Positions 50,801-63,600 of a stretch of 64,000 nucleotides of DNA are shown here, in pieces (the stretch's first letter is position 1; each line of letters opens with the position of its first letter). The stretch spans positions 4,630,534 to 4,694,533 of the forward strand of contig NC_049994.1 in NCBI RefSeq assembly GCF_000003815.2. The letters run 5' to 3'. The notes under the pieces were generated by a model that worked only from the letters and a program-made list of their open reading frames with translations, had not been told where the DNA came from and did no database searches. A program made the position numbers and the translations under genes. The stretch comes from Branchiostoma floridae. Its lineage: Eukaryota; Chordata; Leptocardii; Amphioxiformes; Branchiostomatidae.

Positions 50801-53800
50801 CTTGCATCACCTGTGACAGAGTTATTCGTTAGTCAATATCAAACGTAATCCTGATATATGTATTTATGGATTGAAATATAACAAGGAAACACATCCCTTA
50901 CTATTGGTTACAAACTGTAGTCATATTGCTAGTGTATGTTGTTATTAGCAGAGATTTTAAAGGCTCGAATAAGGAGAATCACGATTCCAAGTTTACATGC
51001 GCAGCGAGATGAATTGTGGGTAAAGTGTCAAAGGTGAATGTCCCTAACTTGTAAACAGCTCTCGTCTTGACCATTATCTCGATTTGGTAACAACGTGCAG
51101 ACGTTTTTTGTTTATGTCGAATGGGCCTTTACCTTTGACATATCACCCACAATGCATTTCGCTACAAATGCGTACTTAGAATCGTGAACTATCGTATTGT
51201 ACTGGCATTTGTAGCTGTGGAATGTCACATGCGATGTTGTACCCACCTGCACCGGCATGGACACCTGCTGCGGCTGCTGCAGCCCCGGCTGCTTCATGGG
51301 CAGGTGTTGGAACATCATCTGCTGCATGACGATCTGGTGCATCTGTGCGTTCTGCATCATCATCATGTCTACCATGTCTGTAATTTACACAAATTTAAAA
51401 AAAAAGTTAAAGTTTGCCCATGCATCTACAGACGCGTAGGGTGGCGCCCATCCCCACTTCGAAGCCCTTGGGCCACACATGTGCAAGCCACTACAGCAGG
51501 GGGCTGGTCCGCTGGTAGTGATGTGTGTTTAACTTCCATACTCTTCCTCATTAGTGCTGAGTGCTAAGCAGAGAAAGCAGCATGTACCATTTTTAGAGTC
51601 TTTGGTATGACTCGGCCGGGGATCGAACTCACGACCTACCGAATGCAAGGCGAACACTCTACCCACTAGGCCATTGCACCGGTCAACACAAATTTTGCTC
51701 TTAGAATTCCGACGGTTAGACTCAAATTGTCAAGCAAAATAGATGAATTCGCTGCTGATGTCATCTTCCCACTTCCGAGACATCAGTGAAGCGAATCGTA
51801 CATCTGAAGAAGGTCGACGTCTTTGACCGAGAATTTTTAGTGAGTTCCTTTCTTTGTGTTGTAACAAAGTATAAACTTTACAACAACTGGATTCTAACAC
51901 AGATGAGCTTTTATTCGAATAAAATAGATCGTATTGAACTCTCGGGCGTTGATAGTCAAAAGTCAACGTTATAGAATTCTAGAAAGCCCAAATGTCAAAA
52001 TACATGTACATGTAAATGTCTTACTCACAAAATAGATGACTTCATTTGCAATACATGCATGCTACACAAAATCTTAGGGTGTTGCATTTTTTATGTTATT
52101 GACAAAAATTGAACACAAATATTAGTAAAAACTTGTCACCTAATTTCAATGTATTCTATGTTACTCAAAGTTAATGTTTTATTATGTTACAATGATCTAT
52201 AAAATAAAAGCTCACCATTCCTATTCAAGAATGCAGAATTCCTGGTCTCCGGCGGTCCCGGCGGATAGACGTTGTGAATGAGCGGGTTCTGTGGTGGGAT
52301 CTGGTTGACTATCGGCTGTGGCGGTACTTGGTTCACTATTGGCTGCGGCATCTGGTTTACGATGGGCTGTACCACTGGTTGAGGAGGGGGTGGAGGTGGT
52401 GGAGGAGGGACCTGTGACGTTATTTGATGCTCCACTATCTGTCTATGCGGCATCGGATCGTGACGGTATACCTAGGTGAAAAACAATGTTCGAACTTTTA
52501 GGAAATGTTAAGATAAAAGTCTATGCAACACAGCCACGTCCACCGGAACGTACTGCGCCTGTGCGAACCCCTGGTGGTTTGGGGGCTTGGTTTTGGTCAA
52601 CGTTCGCATTGAAATCCCGCTTGTTGCACAATATATATTAGAGACATGGTTTTCATGTAAAACGTACACGGGATTTCACCCTTATATACGCACGTACTTT
52701 TTAAATGCGGCCCTTTAGTAAACCGGGGGTTTAGCAAGGTTTAGCATGTCTATACTTTTCGCGCAGGCGCAGTACGTTCCGGTGACGTGCTTATGCAACG
52801 CCATGTAATTTAACACCACGTGATGTCTTCTACCTTATCAGTAACCATGGTGACAGCCATCTGTTACAGGTCATTGACCTTATTTCTTTGGAGAAGAAGA
52901 GGAGAAAATGTAGTAAAAACAATATGTTTCCCTTCCATGAAGGTACACATAATAAAAGTGAAGATATTTTTTGACACGATCAGGACATCTGATACGATTC
53001 AATAGATCGGACGGACTTTCTATGCCGTTGATGCTTGCTTGTTTGTTTGTTTGTTTGTTTGTTTGTTTGTTTGTTTACTCACCTGTATGTCAGGCAGAGA
53101 CCGGGCAGTTCGGATGGGCGTTAGTAGTCTCCTATGTCTGTGACCCCCATATGACCTTGGCCGGTACATAGGAGACGGTGATCTAGGTTCGTTCAATTTT
53201 TCGTCCTGCAAAAAAATAAAATAAAAATGACATGATTATGGAGAGGGGGGGTGTCCTTCCAGATTTTTTATGAGATGACATTTACCGAATGCACCAGACA
53301 TTAATTTAGTACTAAATTCAGAACACATAACTATTACAACTAGCATTTTATGGTTAAAAAGGTTGCATTATCAGATCGGTATACCTATCTGTATACGGAT
53401 AGAAAGTAGAGTAAGAACGAAAACAACAGTATTGTCGCAAGGCTATGGGATTACCTTTGCTTTTATTCGCAATGAAAATTGTTAATAATATGGCCATATT
53501 GCCTGAAGGTTTGTAAATAATTTACGGTACTATGCCAACGAAAGACGTCTGTGTTACACAATTTATTCCGAAGGCCTACGTCACATTTTCAAACCAGGGC
53601 CCAGCTGGGCAGCTTTCGGGAACGAAAAATATGATATAAAAGACACCAAAATACACAAGACGAAAAGAGAATGGTCGTGGGAATCATTTGTGTATATTTC
53701 TACGTATGCCTTTCTATTTTTCGTTTCCACAAACCTCCCGTCCGTTTGGAAGTGTGACGTAATCCTAACGGTGGCTTATTGTGTAGTAAGCAACACTATG

Positions 53801-56775
53801 TAATAAAGACTGACCCTTAATCTGTTGAGTAGGTCCTGTCGCCTCTCTAGAGCTCGCTGCAAGGCGTCGGGCGAGTTACTGGGGTCGACTTGAGTCGCTG
53901 GAGGAAGAATCAACACAGATCAACCTCAAATCATGAAAAGAGTATATAAATTTAAAAACAATCTTAAGCTGACTATGCCACTTGAATACTGCCAACAACT
54001 ACAAGCAAATATGTTAACAGGAAGCCGAAATCAGAAAGATTGAAGAAATGCGTTCGAGCGAGTGAAAGGCAAAAATAGCTTAAATTTCATGTTTGAAGCA
54101 GTCACGTAATGCGACATACCGAGCGAAACTTAAACTTAACGCTTGCGATGAACATGGATCAGCGCATCGATTGTACACAGATAGCCTGTAAATCTGACCT
54201 TATAAAATGTCCCACTTCAAGCCAAAGTCGTCAGGATACACAGATACGCAAAGTTATACGTTGACGTATCTGTATCTGTATCTGTATCTATATAGCCGGT
54301 ATAACCGCCGTTCGGCGTAACACACCAGCTTCGCAGGCACACGGCGCGGCAGCAGCTGGTTATATTACACCGAACGACTCGTTACCCCTAACTTTTGCAC
54401 ATTTATCTGCAAGCGTTCTTTAAAACTACCCAGAGAAGATGCCCCTACTGTACTTGGTGATAACAAATTCCACTCTACGGTATTTCTGGGAAAGTACGAA
54501 TTTTGAACACATCAATCCTAGGTTGGTAACTCTGGTATTTGAAGGCATGACTGTTTCTTGTCCTTTTTTGAGCTGGTATTAGATACTTATCAGTTGGTAC
54601 GTCCACCAGTGTGTATAATAGTATCAAGTAACAAATTTTCCAATGGCATGGAAATCATATCTATGCACATTCCACAGTTGTTCTGCATGTACTTTACCAG
54701 TAATCTGCCATTAAAAAAGAGATGACTCGATATTTGCGGTATGAGCAAGACCCACACTCAATGAACTTGAGCGTCCTTAGCGTCTACACTTAAGAACTTA
54801 CCGAGGAAACAGGGGAAGTCGGACAAACTTAAGATGGTTACAGGGGGAAGCATCCAATCGTCACATCTTGCCCTGTCAGGGCGCAACCTGATCCTTACAG
54901 AAAGACACTTTAAGAAAGAGATTTTGGTACTTCTACGGATGTCTATTCAACTCAAGACTCCGCAAACAAGACTTGTTACCGCCACGACAACTCCGGGCAT
55001 TGTTGTCAGTCCGGTCCAAACTGGACTTGTTTTGTGTACCGATCAACTGTAGAGAGTAGTAGCGGCCATAGTTACCGTAACCAGGGGGCCACAATGTAAG
55101 TAGTTTGTACCATGGGGTCATGTAAACAAGAATGAAACAGTTGTTTATTCTTTTACTATGTCCTCGATATACGCCGCTTTTGACGACCACAACCTCTAAA
55201 GGAATCCAGAAGAAAAGGGTCTTAATTAATTGACGGTTTCAACATTAAGACTCAAGAGGGTTTTGTGGTTGTGAACCCAAGGAAACCGACCTGGGTTTTG
55301 GAATGGTGACAGAAACATTCCAGAGTGTCTGTAATTAAACAGCATCATTTACCATTACTGTCACGCCGGCACCCTAAAAGGTTTGACGAATGGAACATTA
55401 ATGACTTAACCTTGGTACCAAAACAAGTACATCAACGCCTGCAGAGATTTGTGGCGCTGAAAAACTTTTGTGGCGCCTTTGTAGCCCCTTTTCTATAAGA
55501 TTTAAACTCATTGGCATTGTTCAGATTTTTGTTTCAACGACCAAATGTTTGGTATTGTATCGTTCGTTTTGTGGTAAAAACTATGATCCGGTCAAAAACG
55601 ACATCACACAAATGACCTAAAACACAAAGCGATAAAAAAAAGTTAAAGGTATGCACAAGATACGGATGAAAAATTCTCAAACGATTTTTCTTGAAAGAAA
55701 AAGATAAGAATTTGCTTGTTGAGGACCACACATTTGTCTTCGCTTGCTGTGCGGGTCACGTGATGTTGGTTACCCGGGCAACCGACCTCTCCTTAACCCC
55801 CCTCCCACCTACTTACGGCGCCATCCCATTGGCAAATATTAGACGTTTCATACTGGCAATAACTAAGGTACTCAGCATAACTGATTAATGTCGTTGTGAT
55901 AACCTAGGGCTATAGATCTCAATAGGGTGGGTTATATGTTTGTGTGGTCGTCTGATGGGGGGGGGGGAGGTGCCCAGAGCTAGAGCTATCGGTAGAGAGC
56001 GTTCAACGTTAGTCTCTCTGGCCGAATAAGGTGACTTTGGCCAAGTTTAAGGAATAAAAGCCTAGTAGGAGTTAATTAACCTAGGAGTGTTGGCTAGCCA
56101 TAAGTCGCAAACTGTGCTCCTCTGGCGTGTTTTCTGTCTTATTTGGTCAATTTTTACTATTTTTCCAGCGACCTGTGGAGCCTGATAGAGGCGAGTTCAA
56201 CGTACAGGCACTTTTTTTAAGTACAGTATAAAATCGCTTTATGATCTAAAAATAGTCAGAGAGTCTTTTTCATCAGGAGGATAAAGGATGAAAGAGTGAA
56301 AATGTGATGTAAAATTCTTTCAAAAAATTGATAAATCATAATCTATAGGAAAGCAATATGTGTATACTTGTTAGTATAAACTTTATGTAAGAACAATTTA
56401 AATCCTTTAAACTACGTTGTAACTAGCATAAGCCTTACTGTAATACCCAATAATCCTATTACTCTAACAATTCCCTTTCACAAAGTAGTCCTAAAAAGGG
56501 TATGAACAAAATCATTTGTCCAGAGCATCCTAAGTAGCATAGTAGCCATTGACGGAAGTCAATGGTGTATGGAAACGTTTACTGACCCCAATTAGTCACA
56601 CATCTCTACAAACAGTGATGCCCATAGTTACTAGATTTGTTTGCATGGTCTGTGATCCAAGCCACCATCTACACAAACCGTAACAAAATGACCACTACTC
56701 TAACAGTCACCAAAAGTAGAAAATTGTTGATATTTTACCTGTTGAAGGTGCGTTTTCTCTCTCGTTCTCAAGTTT
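42332..56775 (-). CDS. Uncharacterised protein with DUF4587-like motif, proline-rich N-half and helical C-half
   Basis: Exons in transcript order: 56739-56775, 53815-53897, 53083-53205, 52216-52471, 51247-51377, 50629-50810, 50118-50200, 46269-46385, 45662-45727, 44814-44887, 44387-44473, 44213-44275, 43781-43885, 43521-43622, 43320-43424, 42955-43092, 42641-42739, 42332-42403. They total 1,923 nt in one frame, 640 residues plus TGA at 42332-42334. The 5' exon(s) with the start codon were not found. Residues 1-40 are a short coiled coil. 82-166 is poly-Pro with xPIVNQxP repeats. 167-195 holds DMVDMMMMQNAQMHQIVMQQ. 271-359 is a Thr/Pro/Lys-rich basic linker. 360-640 is helical and well structured (LRKLRHIFYAAWFVAFLKAQ at its start). 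The QNAQMHQ motif recalls PRR29/C21orf58 (DUF4587). I do not recognise the C-terminal domain and no function is proposed. Confidence 0.85.
49433..49962. mobile_element. Inverted-repeat element with GATCCAACTGC ends
   Basis: GATCCAACTGCACATGCGCAGGTCAAAGGTGAAG at the left and an inverted near-copy (CTTCAACTTTGACCTGC...GCAGTTGGATC) at the right. The motif TGTCAAAGGTGAAGG also recurs at 34085-34110 and 34260-34285 and, with TGAATG, at 51030-51140, so it belongs to a family. Confidence 0.65.
51000..51172. mobile_element. Small MITE, GCGAGATGAATTGTGGGT family
   Basis: GCGAGATGAATTGTGGGTAA with GTGTCAAAGGTGAATGTCCC at the left is inverted at the right (GGGCCTTTACCTTTGACATATC, then ACCCACAATGCATTTCGC). 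It lies 75 bp downstream of the DUF4587 exon in transcript direction. Confidence 0.72.
51247..51377 (-). CDS. DUF4587-like exon of the - strand gene
   Basis: Encodes DMVDMMMMQNAQMHQIVMQQ, then a Met/Gln/Pro-rich tail (FQHLPMKQPGLQQPQQVSMP). The (M/L)(M/L)xQNAQMHQ core is what I remember of the PRR29 and C21orf58 proteins. The Asp is split over the upstream intron. It leaves in phase 0 at CAG|GTGGGT. Confidence 0.8.
51397..51685 (-). mobile_element. tRNA-derived SINE abutting a splice acceptor
   Basis: On the - strand the head has a perfect A box TGGCCTAGTGG and a perfect B box GTTCGATCC. The body ends AACTTTTTTTTT. The perfect 10-bp target duplication ACACAAATTT lies at 51387-51396 and 51686-51695. 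Its 3' end sits 19 bases before the DUF4587 exon, whose acceptor (ATTACAG) follows the left duplication. Confidence 0.92.
52530..52791. mobile_element. hAT-type MITE, CACCGGAACGTACTGCGCCTG family
   Basis: Inverted ends share CACCGGAACGTACTGCGCCTG. The flanks repeat TATGCAAC (8 bp) at 52522-52529 and 52792-52799. The very ends are imperfect (ACAGCCACGTC versus AGCACGTC). It lies 59 bp upstream of the poly-Pro exon's acceptor. Confidence 0.82.
53037..53076. repeat. (TTTG)n microsatellite
   Basis: About ten TTTG units directly beside the donor of exon 53083-53205 (donor AC on + at 53081-53082). On the transcript strand the intron starts GTGAGTAAACAAACAAAC. Confidence 0.95.
53570..53768. mobile_element. 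Small MITE, GGCCTACGTCACATTTTC family
   Basis: Ends GGCCTACGTCACATTTTCAAA and TTTGGAAGTGTGACGTAATCC are inverted, and the inner GGGAACGAAAAATA is mirrored by TATTTTTCGTTTCC. Related to 13533-13717. Confidence 0.7.
54260..54320. repeat. (TATCTG)n array with palindromic flank
   Basis: TATCTGTATCTGTATCTGTATC at 54267-54290 is followed by GCCGGTATAACCGCC and TTCGGCG. Further on comes CGAACGACTCGTTACCCCTAAC. It looks like a dispersed-repeat terminus, but no partner end was identified. Confidence 0.5.
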
Positions 56776-59765
56776 CTGAAAGAGAAAATAACAGCAATCA
56801 TTATCATGTCGTCACTCGTTCTTTTAGGCACTCGGTTACAGTGTAAAAACCGTCTGCATTGACTGATTGTCAAATGCATTTGTGAAATCTACAACCACAT
56901 TACTAGTGCGAATGCAATACTGTATGTAAACCAATGAAACAAAGTCTGTAAGGAGAAGTCGAGACATTCGTTCCATATCTGATCTAATATTTACTATAAC
57001 AACAAAGATAATCCTGAACCTAAACCCGACCAAATGAATATTTCCTGATTGCCACATCTAATTTGTTGTCCCTTTTTCGCAACCGTGACAACGTTCTAGC
57101 AAAACCGCTTCATAAGCACGTACAAGTCAATAACGACGCTTAGAAAAGAACAGAGCACCTACGAAACTGGCCCCGATAATTAAAAGTTCACCTTAGCAAC
57201 CACTTGATCAACCCTTAAAGATAAGATTATTCCCTCAACATTATGACATACACAAGCTATTAGCATAAGTCTTTCTGAACGGTAACTAATGAAGACAAAG
57301 TAGTTCGAAATGTAGTGTGGCATGCTATACGTACACCCGAGGATTTGCTTAAACCTTGACAAAACAGTAGGAGTAATTCGGACGGGTGAAATTCAAAGAC
57401 ATCTGGGAGGTGCGGTCGGTCTTGTTGACAGGCCTAACCCTCTGGTTTTAAGCACAAAAGTCAACTTGAAAACACAAGCGTGACAAACCATGTTTTAAGG
57501 TCCTGTCGGCTTCATTGAAGTAAAAAGAGGCCATTAACACTGCTAGTGTAGCCGGTTAAAGAAGGTGGGGCATCATGCTAACTATCGGCCCCTGACAGTC
57601 TTTACACGGGTGAAGGTCATAGGAGAAATCTTCCCATTAAAAACATTTTAACGAAAGTATAACATAACATAACATACGTAAAGACAGAATGAAAGAATAA
57701 GCTAACCCTTCCCTTTTCACCACATCCGGTATTACAATCATGAAGCACTTTCTCGAGAAAACGAAGCATAAGACAAAAACAGTTACCAAGTTTCGTCCAA
57801 GGAGGAGAGACACTCTGTCGACCCAAGACATTCATCGAATATGGGATGACTTCAGCTAAGTCTTGAGATTCTACTGATTTTCAGCTGACCATTCAGATAG
57901 CAGATGCGCAAGCAAATATCTTAAAGGATCTACTTTCTACAGCGTGTTCTTTAGAATAACTGCTTTTCTACGCATTCGTTGGAAAAACAGTTGGCAAGCA
58001 AATCGATAGATTCAACATAAACATGGTTGTTAAGCAAAGTGACCATTTGTCAGTCGCTATGGATACCGTTACCAATAACAACAGCAGTCTCCTCAAATCG
58101 AACATCCGGGACATCTTGCTCTCACAAGTCGAACATCCGGGACATCAAATCTTCCTATCATCAGAAGATGGCGATTATAATAACCCAAACCACATAAAGA
58201 CATCATCAATGAGAAAACCTGTCGACTGAAATAATCTAATTTCTTAACTTGGGGGGCGTTATGTAAAAATGGGACGGTCACCACTACCGGACCTGGTCAC
58301 GGGATGCTAAGAAAACATAACCTGTAGTGGGGAAGGGCAGCAAACTTTGCAACAAGCCGGTAAACACATCATTAAAACACATTAGAGAAGACAACATTAG
58401 CAGATAACAGGTACATACATACGTTACAGGCGCGGCGAAGAACAGACTGTTTAGCTGGTCGTCATTTATCGAGACAACATGTCTAACTTATGACAGAGCT
58501 CCAAATGGATTCACATTTTTAGCTGTTCACTCGATGTCGTAAACGACAACAGTATGCCGTCTAAGTCACGTACAAGTACACAAAATGACATAGTTTTGAT
58601 GTTGTACAGTGTTCACTGTATGACGTGGGAGTTATGGTAAATTAAAATTGAAAAGGAAAATTTCTGCTTTGCGTTATGCATGGCTGCCTCTTCCTGTTTT
58701 TCTAGTAGTAGTATTCTGTCAGTGGTTGCTTTTGATGGTGTATCCAATGTTGGTAAAGCAATAGAGTTTACAGAATTATGCTTTTAGTAGCTCCAAACAA
58801 CGCACAGCAGCAGACATTGTTACGGTAGTGCCAGTACAATATCAAAGGGTCTTTACTGAATGCAATGTGTTTCTTTCGATTCTGAATCTAATGCGTATCT
58901 TTCAATGTTTGACAAAATGGAAGGGAGATAAGAACAAAATCTGTTTCGAATTTTATGTGTATTCTACAATAATTATTGCAGCGCGTAAGGCTATATTTTT
59001 AAACTGCAATAACCAATTTATCTAATTCACCAGCGTAAAAAAAAGGAATTATCATTGACCATATCAAGGAACCTCCTTGAACATATCAACTCATCCATGT
59101 TTCCTAATATACCGTTGTTAGCACAGGAAATACGTGTTTCAAACATACCGTATCGTGTGTACATGCGCCATATTTTAAAGGTCAAAATACTTTTGACCAC
59201 AAGCTGTCAACGGCAGAGCTATTTCGAGTCATTCTCTACAAAGTACATAGTTCTTGTTCTATAAATGTAATGTCCAATACATCTATCAATTGTTCTCCAG
59301 CTGAGTCAAGTGCGCGCCAAGTAACATACCAATTCAACAATCCAGCTTCATTGATATTAATCAGAAGGAAACTTGTCATAAGGTCATGACGTCATAGCGA
59401 CATCCGGGACAGATATAGACTACCGCAGAGGTCATTGGGATGTTGATTTGCATAAAGATCATGATTTCTTTTCTATGGTCTCATACCTAGTATATACCTT
59501 AAGGCCATTCACACACAGTCCTTTGCAAAAACGAAAAAATATTGTTATATATATTACTGACACAGCCTACTGTAATCAAGATAATGTTATCATAGCGTAA
59601 AAGAATGTATAGTTTTAGCTACAGTACATTTAATAATTAGGCTACAGGTAGTTCTTTAAAATTGTTGGATATGAGAAATAGTTTATAAATGCCATGTTTG
59701 TACAAGTTTTCATAGATTTTTTCCATACAATTTGTTACGCAATAGATTTCTCCCTGTGTTTCTGT
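56776..59765. other. Non-coding stretch upstream of the - strand gene
   Basis: Nothing here has coding character. The 5' exon and promoter of the - strand gene may lie here but no donor with a good initiation codon stood out. Short repeats noted are TAACA units near 57657-57672 and a duplicated TCGAACATCCGGGACATC (58097-58114, 58129-58146). The segment 56868-56955 is repeated, diverged, at 61278-61365. Confidence 0.5.
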
Positions 59766-59769
59766 ATAT

Positions 59770-60068
59770 AAGGCCACAGCAAGTATTCTTTTATGGATGG
59801 CATCCTATGTATGCAGGCTCCGAAAATAAGATAAAAGGTATAAAAAACAAGATGGCTAAATTTTCAAAATAGACACGTGCACCATAAACGTTGTAACACG
59901 AATTGTGACAAAACAACATATCACATTTTCTCATTTCATTGATTACTTTCTCGTCATGCTGACCGTCTCTGAAGAAGAAGAAAAATCTTGCTTTTTTTTT
60001 TTACTGAAATCAGACGAAAATTTATGAGCGCGAGGATGCCATCCTTAAAATTTACTTGCTGTGGCGTT
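59770..60068. mobile_element. MITE, GGCCACAGCAAGT family
   Basis: GGCCACAGCAAGTATTCTTTTATGGATGGCATCC at the left is mirrored by GGATGCCATCCTTAAAATTTACTTGCTGTGGC at the right. The inner CTCGTCATGCTGACCGTCTCTGAAGAAGAAG recurs at about 35968-35995 and 46768-46797. At 46840-46872 a right end of this family is also present. Confidence 0.78.
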
Positions 60069-62874
60069 ATCATAACACGTGCCACACACCAGTGGTGGTC
60101 TAGTCCCTGGTACACTAGGCCAAACGCGCGTCGTTCGTCACCATGGTTACGCGTCTAAAGTCCGCCAGAACACCTGGTTCCTGAGATATGGCCTTCCCGT
60201 TGCCATAGAGACAGCGATTAATGACCATTATATTGCCACTAATGAAATAACAAATTGGTCGGGAGACTGAACCAAAAATAGACGAAGATTAAGTCGAAAC
60301 CCTAATGACTTCCAGTGTTTGTTGACCCACTGCTAGGTGACCGTAGTCTGACAACGCATTTCTCTCATATTCTTCCAACAGATGTGAGATATATGGGATT
60401 ATGATTTATCATAAAGATCATAAAAACACTTAATAACTGACCAGTTGATACGTCGATGACGGTTATTAGACATCAAAATGCAGTGACACTGACGAAAGAC
60501 ACCGGATGGTTGTCTGAAACGTCTGACCGTTTCCAAAATCATATCCAGTTGCTTGAGTAATTGGTTTTTGCATATTGGTGTGACCAGTTTAGTGGCCGCT
60601 AAAGCAAACGAGAAACACCGTACTGCTATCTCAACATTCCATCTTTTTCTGATACTGAAGATATATAATGTATACGTTGGTAGGAGTATTTTATCATTTG
60701 TCACTGTATTATTAAGGTGGGGCTTTCAGAATTTCTAATTATACGATATCTACTAAGAGACTATCAACAACTAGCAAGTAACTTGTGCGAGTGCACCATT
60801 GATTAGGAGTTGATATAGCTCCCACCAGGTCTTTCTAGGGGGTACGGGGATCGAAAAATCAGGAAATTGGCCAGGGGAGTCAGTCCACGCTAAGGTTCAT
60901 GTTTCCTCTCCGGCTGCGCGGCCGACCAACTCCTCGAGCTCTCGTAGCAAAATTTTCCTGGCAAATTAATCTCCCTATATTAGCCAGTGTAGTTAGTCTA
61001 GTAGAGAGTAGAGTTACTACACCCCATAAGCTGTTATGGCGAGATATCAAAATTTCATTTTCAGGAAAATCACGGCAAACAAACTGATTTATAGGGCCTT
61101 GCTACGGTCGTCGTTTGGTCGCAGACTAAGGTCATTGTTACGATTATCGTATATGTGTCGTAAAGTATTCAGCTATGTTGTGATGGAAAATGCTGTCATA
61201 AATCCTTGTCGGAAGTCGGTTCTGTCACAGCCAATTTGCAAATATTACGACATCAGAATTGCACGACGACCAACGACGAATGTCAAATGCCTTTGTGAAA
61301 TCTACGACCACAGTACTAGTGCGAACTCTGAAATGTACATCAATGAAATAAAAGTCCGTAGAATCGTAGTGATGATATGAGGCGATACAGAGCAAGTACT
61401 TTATTCTTTATTATTTCTCCGTCCACTTCTTTCCTCTACATCTAAATCCCATTTTCAACATTTTTCAATTTATTTCACATCAACAAAGGATTTGTGAAGC
61501 TGACAGCGGTGGAACCTATAAATGAAATATATTTAGTTGGTAATCATAATTAATCGCTTGTTTTCGTTATCTTTTGAGAGTTTCTTTGGTCTTTTGAAGC
61601 CGCCATTCACTGAACAGTTGGTCAGATCGTAACCATGGAGACGGGTGTACCTCTGACCCTTACGTGACCCCATCTGCCCGTACCCACCCACACAAAACAC
61701 CTGGTCCGTCAATGTGGTAAGACCAGCTAAACATTCTAACTGCTTGACGATATCGACATCCAGGAGGAATGAGGCGAAATATTACACAGTGGAGTTGGAA
61801 GATGTATTCTTTTTTAAAATTTGTATATACAAAATACCTCGGAAAACTTTTTCCGGCTATTTCTTTCTACTCAATGCGTGATTTTGACTCCCGACTTTCA
61901 AGCCAAAAATTGCATGCTTTCAGTAACACACACGAAAATGAAAGTTGGTGTTGTTTTTACATAAAAAAAATTATTTTAGGTTTAAAACGCGTTTTATGGT
62001 GCTTTTGTAGATGATAGTAGGGTATACATCTTTCGCTCAAATCTCGTGATTTAGGTCTGATAACGTTAACGCTGTATCTACACACCATCGCAAAACCATC
62101 GTCACCACTACTGTTATACAACTGACATATACGAGTCATGCAAGTACCGGGGGCATGTAAGTAACGTTAACACTTTATCAAAATATAACACGAAGAAAAT
62201 TTAACTCAACTACTCTATAATTGAAACACAACGAAGGCCATGCTTTTTTCTTCTTTCAAAAACCTGTGTTCCTGCTCAGTAAATCATACAACTTTCGAGG
62301 AACATTGTATGATTGCTGTCAATGATTTTGCTGACTTAAAAGTTATCAGTTGTATTGCAGATGAAACGTTCGTAGGTGTAACGTTATTTGCTCAACCCCA
62401 TGCAAAAATCTTCAGAAAGAAGTCAACCACCATATGCCTATGCAATTTTGTTACTCCTTTGTATATGATACATGTGAGATGTCATACTGTTGACCCACAG
62501 ATTACATAGCAAAACTAATTGTCTATGGAGACCTCCTGTTTGACCTTGAGAAACGTGTGAGAGTTTCAATCGCACCTGGTTATATTTGCATAGTCTAAAA
62601 CATATATTTGTTCCGGAAAAACTGTTAAGAAACTTGACATTGACTTCTGCACAGCAAGGAACCCTTTGAAGAGATATTTCATTTTCACTGGGGGATGTGA
62701 CACCTGCGTTACACCAAATACCTGTTATTCAGTGTCCATGGACAGAAATTTGACATGGCAAGAAACGCGTGCAACACCGTATAACATGACCTAACAAATG
62801 GCCCACCACAAGCGTTTCATCGAGCGTGAAAAATTTTCCTGTCATGTCACATGTGCCCGCCTACAGGTTAGGGT
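60069..62874. other. Intergenic DNA without a supportable gene
   Basis: Only short, unconserved frames. One diverged dispersed-repeat segment (61278-61365, matching 56868-56955) lies at the end of a stretch beginning AGGGCCTTGCTACGGTCGTCG at 61095. I see no splice-compatible exon series. Confidence 0.5.
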
Positions 62875-63080
62875 AACGCTAGTTCACCTTTATCCACAGG
62901 GTAACCTATATTCGTTGTATTAAGGGATATCAACTGGACGGACGATGGTTTCAAGTTGTAATACGTTCAAAGTATTGTAGTTTGAAGCACCGACTGTCGA
63001 CGTTTTATCCCTAGACCCTAAATACCATTTCCGAAGGCAACGTATATAGGTTACCCCACTGATAAAGGTGAACTAGCGTT
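62875..63080. mobile_element. Small MITE, AACGCTAGTTCACCTTTATC ends
   Basis: AACGCTAGTTCACCTTTATC then GGGTAACCTATAT at the left is mirrored by ATATAGGTTACCCC and GATAAAGGTGAACTAGCGTT at the right. 206 bp, non-coding. The target duplication is unclear. Confidence 0.82.
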
Positions 63081-63600
63081 GATACTTCCATTCGGAACCA
63101 AGTGAAAAATTGGCATGTTTTTTTTTTCAAAATGGCGGCCATGTTACCTTAAGTACAGGTTTCTCTCGGCCAACTGAAGCAAATTTGTTTAGTAGGCTAA
63201 AACCCATATTTCAAACGTGATTGTTTCAGAAATCATAAAATCTATTTTGGTCATGTCAAGCCTACAGTTTTCTTTTCTAAACCTCTCATGAAATATGCCA
63301 CATAACGACCGCTCCATTTTTACAAATAAATATAAACACACCGACATAAATTCATAAATCACAGAGTTAATGTTGTACATAAGAGACCCCCCCTTTACCT
63401 ATTAAAGCGATAAAAACGTCAACCCATTAATACACAAGGACTTTGGCCGTCGACAATGACAACAGAACAGGTAGTTCCAAGACACAAAACACTCTCTAAA
63501 ACTGAATGGGGATTTGGCCCTTGAATTGACCAGTAAAGATGCAATTACGTTGGCATAATGAGGTTTGAACGAGTTAATTCTTTCAAAGTTTGTTCCTAGA

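Noticed and set aside
54802-54826. Short - strand segment with GTAAGTTC donor between exons 56739 and 53897
   Set aside because: At 25 nt it cannot be inserted without breaking phase, and the upstream AG has no pyrimidine tract.
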